Both the position numbers and the translations under genes were made by a program. The notes below the pieces were generated by a model, which had not been told where the DNA came from, searched no databases, and was given only the letters and a program-made list of their open reading frames with translations. Of a stretch of 64,000 nt of DNA, positions 26,426 through 34,108 are shown in pieces. Each line of letters starts with the position of its first letter. Positions within the stretch are counted from its first letter, which is position 1. Source of the stretch: JBBSJZ01 sp041739875 (GTDB lineage: Bacteria > Planctomycetota > Planctomycetia > Pirellulales > Pirellulaceae); contig JBGSNA010000218.1 in NCBI GenBank assembly GCA_041739875.1, forward strand, positions 12,554 through 76,553, in the 5' to 3' direction.

Positions 26426-28555
26426 TCACTCGTTTGGCACCCACTGGACTGCATCGATGACCACGTACCCATCGACATCCTTGTTGGTGACGACAACTTG
26501 AGCTGGCGTGTTTTTGGCAAAACGAAAGACGCCCAACGAAACACTCAGATCGTCGATCGGAGGCATTTTCCGCTGGTTCACTGACACTTCGGTAACGCCG
26601 TCCGCGTGATGAATAGTCACGGGAACATTCGAAGCTCGATTGCTGTTTTGTGGAAAAGCGAAGCGAACTTCGTAGCGTCCGTCACTCGGCAACACGGCAC
26701 GAAACGTTGCTGAGTTGTTGCCGTTTCGAATGTCGCTGTCGTGAGCATAATTGTATCCCACCCATTGCTTGGACGAAGTACTCATGGCCCAACTGCCAAC
26801 CAACTCCGCTTGAACGTTATCGACAACAACGCCTGTCATCTGTTTCGGATCGACGCCTCGACCATGATCCTTGTACGCGGTGGCAGGTGCAACAAGAACT
26901 TGCCCATCGTCGAGAAGTTTCTTTGCGAGTTGGTCATACGGTACTTTTTGAACAGAGCAACCCAGATCAATGGCCATCGCAGCAGCCGTCGCGGCGGAAT
27001 GCCCCAAGATCATGAACACAGGCTCCATTCGTATCGATCCAAACGCGATATGTGAGCTGCTTGGACACACCGGCACCAACAAGTTTTGACACTCCGCCTC
27101 TTTCGGCACGAGCGAACCATAAGCGATGGCATAGGGTCCACGAGTCGAGTGTGCAATGTCGCCTTCGTTTTGCACATAGCCTTCGGGTGTGATGTACCGT
27201 TGGACGTTGTGCGAGTCCATCGTGTAGGAGCCCATCCCGACGCTATCAGGTGTCGGAATATTCTTGACCAAATGGTTCTCGGTCATCACAAAGTCACTGA
27301 CCATACGTCTCGCTTCGCGGATATACAGTTGGTGCGGCCAATGGTTATTGTCAACGAACTCGTCTTTGGGCAGGCCCCATTTTCGAATCGTGTCCGCAAT
27401 TTCGGTTGGCACACGTGGATCGCTAACGAGGAAGTACAGCCACCCGCGTTGATACGCTTCATGCTCTGCAATAATTTCGCGACGACGTGCGTAGTCAGCT
27501 TCCGGGTAGTCGTAGTTGTAGCCGATGTTATCGGTGCTCATCGGTCCATGGTTGTTGGTGTCCGTCTTTCGATTTGGGATCGGATCGAACTTTTCGAACA
27601 CGTTCATCCAACCTGCAGCAAAGACGCGTGCCATCAATTCATACTGTGTCGGGTCATAGCCCTCGGGCTTTGCGAACGCAATGCGGTTGTCGGGATGATC
27701 CGTCAAGCACATGCGGAAACAGTACGCTTGAATTTTCTTGTCGGCGGAACCGAAGGCCCCAGGTGGATCGGGACTGACACGAGCAATCACGCCGCTCGAT
27801 GCATCCCCTGGAACAACGTAGGGATCGACACGTCGCTTGAGCACACCAAAGTGGTGCGCGTGATGCAGCACCCCCACCTGGACACCATTGAATGTTTCGC
27901 CGTACGTCTCGTTGGACTCGCGACCCACGTGGTAGCTGATCCCAGCGGCCGCCATGAGATCGCCTTCGTAGGTAGCGTCGATAAAGACTTTTCCGGCGTA
28001 AGTTGAACCATCGAGTGTGGTAATACTTTTGATTTGCTTGTTGACGACTTGAACACCGTTCTCCCGATCAAGCCATCGATCACGATCAACACGTATGCCT
28101 TCTTCATGAAGCCAAGTTTCGTAGACTTTCTCAGCCACATGCGGCTCAAAGATCCACATGGTTCGTTGTTCACCATCGATCGCGGCAGTCCCCTGGCCCT
28201 TATTGCCGTAATCGTTGGGGGACTGCCATCGCCAAGTCTCGTTGCTTTGGTATTTCTGCCAGACTCGATGGTAAAATTCTCGCGAGAGACCGCCAATCAC
28301 CGCCTTGTCACCGGAATCCGTCCAACCAAGTCCGCCGCTCGTGAGCCCACCCAGATGCTTATCTGGTGAGACAAGGACCACGGATTTACCCATCCGCTTG
28401 GCTGCAATCGCACTCGTTATCGCAGCGGATGTGCCACCGTAGACGACAATGTCAAACTGGTTCGATTGGGCGGCATGAGCAGAATTCGTCGCGTTTAACG
28501 CCACATTCAAGGCAATCGCAAGAACGAGCATGGAGTGAGTCAACAGTCGATACAT
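26426..28555 (-). CDS. Secreted FAD-dependent oxidoreductase with golvesin-like C-terminal domain
   Basis: 709-aa protein. A signal peptide (HSMLVLAIALNVALNATNSA) precedes an FAD-binding domain of the FAD_oxidored type: FDIVVYGGTSAAITSAIAAK as the dinucleotide motif, then KHLGGLTSGGLGWTDSG. The middle has the ASSGVIARVS and GSIRMEPVFMILGHSAATAA regions of that family. The last roughly 140 residues (GSWAMSTSSKQWVGYNY to VVIDAVQWVPN) match the golvesin/xanthan-lyase-associated beta domain thought to bind carbohydrate. Such proteins are numerous in planctomycetes and are presumed to act on extracellular glycans; no reaction has been read from sequence. The ATG at 28553-28555 is chosen because the signal peptide follows it; the frame extends to 28693. 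Confidence 0.87.
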   Translation of the reverse strand: MYRLLTHSMLVLAIALNVALNATNSAHAAQSNQFDIVVYGGTSAAITSAIAAKRMGKSVVLVSPDKHLGGLTSGGLGWTDSGDKAVIGGLSREFYHRVWQKYQSNETWRWQSPNDYGNKGQGTAAIDGEQRTMWIFEPHVAEKVYETWLHEEGIRVDRDRWLDRENGVQVVNKQIKSITTLDGSTYAGKVFIDATYEGDLMAAAGISYHVGRESNETYGETFNGVQVGVLHHAHHFGVLKRRVDPYVVPGDASSGVIARVSPDPPGAFGSADKKIQAYCFRMCLTDHPDNRIAFAKPEGYDPTQYELMARVFAAGWMNVFEKFDPIPNRKTDTNNHGPMSTDNIGYNYDYPEADYARRREIIAEHEAYQRGWLYFLVSDPRVPTEIADTIRKWGLPKDEFVDNNHWPHQLYIREARRMVSDFVMTENHLVKNIPTPDSVGMGSYTMDSHNVQRYITPEGYVQNEGDIAHSTRGPYAIAYGSLVPKEAECQNLLVPVCPSSSHIAFGSIRMEPVFMILGHSAATAAAMAIDLGCSVQKVPYDQLAKKLLDDGQVLVAPATAYKDHGRGVDPKQMTGVVVDNVQAELVGSWAMSTSSKQWVGYNYAHDSDIRNGNNSATFRAVLPSDGRYEVRFAFPQNSNRASNVPVTIHHADGVTEVSVNQRKMPPIDDLSVSLGVFRFAKNTPAQVVVTNKDVDGYVVIDAVQWVPNE

Positions 28556-28759
28556 AGAAAATCCTCGAGAGAGTTGGAGCGAGAGATCGCGATGGCTGGC
28601 GGGCAGGAGTGGGGGGGGTGCTGGCCAGACGAGCATTATCCGGCCTGCGGGATTGGTTTCGGCGAGGCGCGGTACCACCTTCAGGTCGAGCACAGCTTAA
28701 TTGATTTGGATCCAAGTGCGGGCTAGGTCCCGACACGTCCAACAAATACAGTATTATTG

Positions 28760-30184
28760 ATGCTAGCGGTTTATCTCTTGCGTGTGGTAGCGAATTGCGA
28801 ACCACTTTTACTGGTTGTGAAGTGCCCCACTGATTTTGACGGCCCCCTCAGCCAACCGTTTTTGACCAACGTTATTTACATTGCGAGTCGCACGTCGGTG
28901 TCGGAACCCTGGAAATCTGGAATCGTTTTTGCTGACATCACGGACGTGGGTATGCGACGTGCGAACAATCAAGATTCGCTCGCGTGCCTGGTTTCAAAGT
29001 CTGTCGAACGCTTCCAATCGCGTGGACATTTGTTTGTTGTTGCGGACGGAATGGGCGCACACGCGGCTGGTGAGTTGGCAAGCAAAATGGCTACGGAACG
29101 GATCTCGCAGCACTATTTCAAGACATCGTGCACGGATACCGCCTCGGCTCTTCAAGAGTCCGTCACAGAAGCCAACGCCGAAATTTATCGCCGCGGCCAG
29201 CAGAACCCCGAGTTCCACAATATGGGAACCACCGCGAGTTCGCTCGCGTTAACACCAACCGGCGCGGTGATCGCACACGTCGGAGACTCACGCGTTTATC
29301 GCCTTCGTGGCGAGTCGTTCGAACAACTGACGTTTGACCATTCTCTCGTCTGGGAGATGGAAGCGAGCGGACACCTTCACGCAAACAGCCCGCTGCGTCA
29401 CACCATTCCCAAAAACGTGATCACTCGCTCGCTCGGACCCAACGCCGAAGTCGCGATCGACATCGAAGGACCGTTCCCTGTCCAGTCTGGCGATACGTTT
29501 CTGTTGTGCAGCGACGGTTTGACAGGACAGGTGGAAGATCACGAGATCGGCGCGATCGTCAATTCACTTTCGCCTGAATTAGCAACAAAAGTCCTCGTCG
29601 ACTTAGCTAATTTGCGTGGCGGCCCCGACAATACAACCGTCATCATCGTTCGCGTTGAAAGTGACGAGTATTTTTTGGCGACGAAAAGCGAAAAGCCAGA
29701 AAACGTTCTGTTCAAACGCATTTCGCCAGTTCTCGTATCGCTTGCGGTCGGATGCTTTTTGATCGCAACGGGCTTCGGCATCGTCGCCTCGTGGGGACAA
29801 ATGATTGTCGCGATCGTGCTGGGAATCATTGCGACCGTGACGGGTGTGGTTCAGTACCGCCAATCGGAACGCCACAAGCGAAGCCAGTCGGTACCAATAA
29901 GTGGTGGCCAAGCACCCTATCGACGATACAGCGCTACGCCGACGTTGGACTTGCACCGAAAGCTGGCTGAAACAGTCGAGGCGCTGCGTGGAGCGTCAAA
30001 AATCAAGCAATGGACGCTGGATTGGACCAAAATTGACCAACTCCAGCAGGAAAGCAGTGACGCGATCAAGAATCGCCAACACAGCGTCGCGTTGCGGCAA
30101 GTCGCGAAAGCGATAGTCGAAACGATGCATCAATTGCGAGAGCAGCGTCGACGCCCAGCCGACGAGAGTGCTATCGATTACTAA
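28760..30184 (+). CDS. PP2C-family Ser/Thr protein phosphatase with membrane anchor
   Basis: About 474-aa PPM-type phosphatase. Metal-binding and catalytic motifs are complete: DVGMRRANNQDS, VVADGMGAHAAGELAS, HVGDSRVYRLRG, LLCSDGLTGQVEDHEI and GGPDNTTVIIV. The catalytic domain ends near residue 290. Two membrane helices follow (VLVSLAVGCFLIATGFGIVA and MIVAIVLGIIATVTGVVQ), then a soluble basic tail of about 100 residues rich in helices. It probably reverses Hanks-type Ser/Thr phosphorylation near the membrane; no partner kinase is in the window. The start is uncertain: the ATG at 28760 gives the longest product, but the domain begins around residue 53 and the GTG at 28898 would also serve. 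Confidence 0.88.
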   Translation: MLAVYLLRVVANCEPLLLVVKCPTDFDGPLSQPFLTNVIYIASRTSVSEPWKSGIVFADITDVGMRRANNQDSLACLVSKSVERFQSRGHLFVVADGMGAHAAGELASKMATERISQHYFKTSCTDTASALQESVTEANAEIYRRGQQNPEFHNMGTTASSLALTPTGAVIAHVGDSRVYRLRGESFEQLTFDHSLVWEMEASGHLHANSPLRHTIPKNVITRSLGPNAEVAIDIEGPFPVQSGDTFLLCSDGLTGQVEDHEIGAIVNSLSPELATKVLVDLANLRGGPDNTTVIIVRVESDEYFLATKSEKPENVLFKRISPVLVSLAVGCFLIATGFGIVASWGQMIVAIVLGIIATVTGVVQYRQSERHKRSQSVPISGGQAPYRRYSATPTLDLHRKLAETVEALRGASKIKQWTLDWTKIDQLQQESSDAIKNRQHSVALRQVAKAIVETMHQLREQRRRPADESAIDY

Positions 30185-30336
30185 TCGCGAGAGAAGCTTA
30201 ATCGTGTGTGGCGTTGGCGAACGTTAAAATGGGACAAGTCGCTCTACCGCTGGCACCGGGTGGTTTGGTAAACGGACAAGACCAGTACCGTCAACTTCGT
30301 CTGTACCGCAAGCGTGTTTCACACCACCCTCGTTTC

Positions 30337-31533
30337 ATGCCCACTCGTTTAACGCGATACATCTTGGCTGAGATCTTCAAGATCTTCGTCGTGGCGCTCA
30401 TCGCGTTAACGCTACTGATATTGCTGATCGGTGTCGGCCGAGAACTTTTGCGCCAAGGGCTCGGGCCGGTCGCAGTCGTACAACTTTTGCCCTACGTCTT
30501 ACCGATCTCGTTACAACACGCGGTTCCCGCGACAGCCCTATTTTCAGTGTGCTGTGTGTACGGACGCATGGCTGCGGATGGCGAAGTCGCAACGGTGAAA
30601 GCGTCCGGGATCTCGCCACTGAAAATACTTCAACCCGCGATCATGTTCGCTGCGATGCTCAGCCCGTTTGCGGTTTGGATGTCGGATGTGGGTGTGTCCT
30701 GGGGGCGCCCCGGCGTCAATCGCGTGGTGTTGTTATCGATCGAAGACATTGTGTATCGCGTCTTACGTTCGGACCACTCCTACACCTCCGACCATGGATT
30801 CTCGATTCACGTTCGAGAAGTGGACGGTAATCGACTGATTCATCCGACAGTAACGGTGCACAACTCGGGCCGCAACGAGACGATGAAACTCTCGGCCCGC
30901 GACGGACAACTCAGCCTCGACCCAGCCACTCAGACACTGCTCTTGAAGGTCGTGGATAGTGAAGTCAAAGGGGGAAGCGGCTTCCAAGGCATCGTTCCCG
31001 GGGAGACCGAGTTCCGCATTCCGCTTGGCAAGAAAGTGGATGACAACGACATCAGTCGTCGCAGCCCCGGCGAATTGCCCATGAGCGTGATTCGCGGCGA
31101 GCGTGTACGTCAAGACAGTCGAACTCACGCGATTGTGGGTGAGCTCGCAGCCCACACTGCATTCTCGATTCTGACCTCTCGCCCAGAACAGATCGCTGGC
31201 CCCACAGGCGTGACAATCGAGCAATCGCTCGAAGCGGGAAAAAACCGACTAGCCAGACTCCACACCGAACCGTGGAGGCGTTGGGCGGAAGGCTTCACGT
31301 GTTTCTTCTTTGTGCTTGTCGGCGCTCCGCTTGCCATGATCGCCAAGACGAGTGATTACTGGACCACGTTCGGAATGTGCTTTTTACCGACGTTGCTGCT
31401 GTACTATCCGCTCTTCATCTTCGGATTGGACCAAGCCAAAGCCGGAGCCCTCCCGCCCTATGGCGTTTGGATCGGCAACGTCGTCCTCGCCATGATCGGA
31501 ATCGTCCTCATCGCCCGAGTCCGGCGCTACTGA
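30337..31533 (+). CDS. LptF/LptG-family permease (YjgP/YjgQ)
   Basis: 398-aa inner-membrane protein of the LptF/G family, the permease part of the ABC exporter that moves lipopolysaccharide to the outer membrane. It begins PTRLTRYILAEIFKIFVVAL, the standard start of the family. Three N-terminal helices follow, then a periplasmic beta-jellyroll (about 140-290), then three C-terminal helices ending GVWIGNVVLAMIGIVLIARV. The ATG at 30337 is preferred because the family signature starts there; an open frame extends to 30208. It lies 150 bases after the phosphatase gene on the same strand. A second LptF/G protein would be expected elsewhere in the genome. Confidence 0.88.
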   Translation: MPTRLTRYILAEIFKIFVVALIALTLLILLIGVGRELLRQGLGPVAVVQLLPYVLPISLQHAVPATALFSVCCVYGRMAADGEVATVKASGISPLKILQPAIMFAAMLSPFAVWMSDVGVSWGRPGVNRVVLLSIEDIVYRVLRSDHSYTSDHGFSIHVREVDGNRLIHPTVTVHNSGRNETMKLSARDGQLSLDPATQTLLLKVVDSEVKGGSGFQGIVPGETEFRIPLGKKVDDNDISRRSPGELPMSVIRGERVRQDSRTHAIVGELAAHTAFSILTSRPEQIAGPTGVTIEQSLEAGKNRLARLHTEPWRRWAEGFTCFFFVLVGAPLAMIAKTSDYWTTFGMCFLPTLLLYYPLFIFGLDQAKAGALPPYGVWIGNVVLAMIGIVLIARVRRY

Positions 31534-31715
31534 CGATCCGACAGTCGCAATTTCGTCGCCGGATTTCTGTGATGGCCACGCTAAATGACGCATTTTGCCT
31601 GGAAACATTCGTTTCGATCCGACGTGTGAACCCGTTGACGGCGGTCGTGAGTGTGCCAAGCTGGGGAATGATTGATGTTGAAGTCACTTTCTCCGCTTGA
31701 ATTTTGGGTACGCGT

Positions 31716-32252
31716 ATGGCTTTGGGGACGGCATTTCGAGCTTTTTTTGCCGCTTTGTTGAATCAGGACGTTGCTCGTCAGCTGAAAACGGTTCTTGATG
31801 CTGGTGCGAAAACCACAACTCCCGCTTTGCCGCAGGCGAAGTCGCCTGAGGCTGCGCCGGCACCGCCAAAAACAGCATCTCGAAGCGATGCGATTACACT
31901 GCTTGCAACGCTCCAGCGGGAAGCTCGACTGATTGATTTAGTGAAGGAAAATTTATCCGCATACAGTGACGCACAGATCGGCGCTGCGGCGCGGCCGTGT
32001 TTACAGCAATGCGCAACGACATTGGAACGAGTCATGTCCGTCCAACCGATCGTGACTGCAAGCGACGGCTCGATGATTGAGGTGCCCGAGTCAGCTGGTC
32101 CAGCTCGATATCAGTGGATTGGCGAGGGTGCGGGTACTAGCGGCAAATTAGTTCACCACGGCTGGAAAGTTGACCAACTCGAATTGCCCCAATGGACTGG
32201 CCCGCACCAAGACTCCGGTGTGATTGCTCCAGTCCAACTACAACGCGTTTAA
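31716..32252 (+). CDS. DUF2760 protein
   Basis: 178-aa protein of the DUF2760 family: an N-terminal amphipathic part (LGTAFRAFFAALLNQDVA), an Ala/Pro-rich linker, then the conserved domain with LLATLQREARLIDLVKENL, YSDAQIGAAARPCLQQCA and the C-terminal HHGWKVDQLELPQW. Function is unknown. It directly precedes two Hsp70-like genes, an arrangement I recognise from other bacteria, so it is probably a partner of these atypical chaperones. The ATG at 31716 gives the best N-terminus; a TTG lies four codons upstream. Confidence 0.85.
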   Translation: MALGTAFRAFFAALLNQDVARQLKTVLDAGAKTTTPALPQAKSPEAAPAPPKTASRSDAITLLATLQREARLIDLVKENLSAYSDAQIGAAARPCLQQCATTLERVMSVQPIVTASDGSMIEVPESAGPARYQWIGEGAGTSGKLVHHGWKVDQLELPQWTGPHQDSGVIAPVQLQRV

Positions 32253-32296
32253 CACTCAACGTCGTATTCAACACTGCCTTAGATTCTAGACTCTTC

Positions 32297-34108
32297 ATGA
32301 CCGCTCGTTACTGCGTTGGCATCGATCTCGGCACAACTAATAGTGTTGTCGCGTACACACCGCTCGAATTGGAACTCGCGCCTGGCGAAACGCCTGAGAT
32401 CAAGTTGCTCACGATTCCACAATTCGTCGCCGCCGGACAAATCGAGTCGCGTGATTCATTACCTTCGTTCCTTTACGTGCCGCGTGAGGGAGAAGTCGAA
32501 TCACTACGCATGCCCGGCGGAGGCGATCCAGCCAAGGGTGTGGCGGGGATCTATGCTCGGTCGCAAGCCGCCGAGAACCCGCAACGAGTTGTGCTGGCGG
32601 CAAAGAGTTGGCTGTGTCATAGCCGCGTCGGTCGCAACGAAGCGGCGCTGCCTTGGCAGTCGCCCAGCGAAGTGCAGAAAGTCTCAGCCATCGACTGCAC
32701 GCAAGTCTTTCTGACACACTTGGCAAATGCCTGGAATACCACGCATACAGATGCCCTGCTGAGTGACCAAAAGGTCGTGCTCACAGTTCCAGCTTCGTTT
32801 GATCCAGCGTCACGCGAAGCGACTCGTGAAGCAGCTCTCGCGTCCGGATTGCCGGAAGACTTTGTCTTGCTCGAAGAACCTCAAGCCGCCGTTTATCGTT
32901 GGCTTGCGGCTCACGGTGAATCATGGCGACGCAAGCTCTCCGCCGGAGACTTATTACTCGTTGTGGACGTCGGCGGCGGGACGACGGACTTAACGCTCGT
33001 CGGATTGGATGACGACAACGGCGAGCTGCATTTGAAGCGATTGGCGGTGGGCAATCACTTGTTGTTGGGCGGCGACAACATGGACTTGGCGGTTGCGCAC
33101 TTTGTCGCCACTCGTTTACAAGACCAAGGCCACAACTTGGATCCGTGGCAAAACGTGTCGTTGTGGCATGCGTGCCGCAATGCGAAAGAACGACTTCTTG
33201 CAACGGACGGACCAGCGACGCAAACGGTCTCCGTGCTCGGTCGTGGAAGTTCACTGATTGGTGGCACCATTTCCGCGGAGCTGACTCGCGACGAAGTCCA
33301 ATCGTTAATCGTTGACGGATTCTTTCCGCAGTGCACAGCGACGGAGCGTCCTCAGCGGATACCCGCTTCCGGGTTCCAAGACATCGGATTGCCGTATGAA
33401 GCCGATCCAGCGATCACGCGCCAAATCGCGGCGTTCTTGTCGGACCAGCGATCCAATCCAAGCATCGATTCGTCGTCTCCAACACAACCCACACATTTAT
33501 TATTCAATGGTGGCGTGTTACGTAGCGCCGCGCTTCGTGAGCGTCTGATCGAGACCCTCGGCGGCTGGAGCGACTCGCCACTCACCTTGCTCGGTGACAC
33601 GGAAGATCTCGATACAGCGGTGGCGATTGGCGCAGCGCATTACGGTTGGTCAAAGCAAGTCGGTGGTATTCGCATTCGTGGCGGCACAGCGAGATCCTAT
33701 TACGTCGGCATCGAAACCGCTGGCCTTGCGATCCCGGGCATGCAGCGGCCTTTACGAGCGGTCTGTGTCGCGCCTCGAGGGATGGAGGAAGGAAGCGAAA
33801 CAGCGGTAAGCAGTGAGCAGGTCGGAATCGTTGTGGGCCAACCAGCGCGTTTTCGATTCTTTTCGTCGACCCAGCGTCCGGGAGACCAGTTTGGAACCAA
33901 ACTCGATCGATGGTCACCAGAAGAGCTCGTCGAAAGCGAACCCATTGAGCTGAATTTATCGTCAGAATCAGCACGTGACGCCCAATACGTCCCCGTCCAA
34001 TTCCTCAGCCGCGTCACCGAGTTGGGCATGTTCGAACTGTGGTGCCGCGCGACCCACAGCGAAGAGCAATGGAAGATGGAATTCAATGTGCGTGAGCCAC
34101 GAGCATGA
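32297..34108 (+). CDS. Divergent Hsp70-family protein (YegD-like), first of pair
   Basis: 603-aa actin-fold ATPase of the Hsp70 superfamily. The nucleotide-binding motifs are intact: VGIDLGTTNSVVAYT (phosphate 1), VVDVGGGTTDLTLVGL (phosphate 2) and LLEEPQAAVYRWLAAHG. The last roughly 120 residues do not resemble the DnaK substrate-binding domain in any recognisable motif, and there is no EEVD-like tail. It is not the housekeeping DnaK: no DnaJ or GrpE gene is near. Its stop overlaps the start of the next Hsp70-like gene by four bases, and DUF2760 precedes it, so the three are surely expressed together. The start is the ATG at 32297; the open frame begins at 32192 inside the DUF2760 gene. Confidence 0.9.
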   Translation: MTARYCVGIDLGTTNSVVAYTPLELELAPGETPEIKLLTIPQFVAAGQIESRDSLPSFLYVPREGEVESLRMPGGGDPAKGVAGIYARSQAAENPQRVVLAAKSWLCHSRVGRNEAALPWQSPSEVQKVSAIDCTQVFLTHLANAWNTTHTDALLSDQKVVLTVPASFDPASREATREAALASGLPEDFVLLEEPQAAVYRWLAAHGESWRRKLSAGDLLLVVDVGGGTTDLTLVGLDDDNGELHLKRLAVGNHLLLGGDNMDLAVAHFVATRLQDQGHNLDPWQNVSLWHACRNAKERLLATDGPATQTVSVLGRGSSLIGGTISAELTRDEVQSLIVDGFFPQCTATERPQRIPASGFQDIGLPYEADPAITRQIAAFLSDQRSNPSIDSSSPTQPTHLLFNGGVLRSAALRERLIETLGGWSDSPLTLLGDTEDLDTAVAIGAAHYGWSKQVGGIRIRGGTARSYYVGIETAGLAIPGMQRPLRAVCVAPRGMEEGSETAVSSEQVGIVVGQPARFRFFSSTQRPGDQFGTKLDRWSPEELVESEPIELNLSSESARDAQYVPVQFLSRVTELGMFELWCRATHSEEQWKMEFNVREPRA

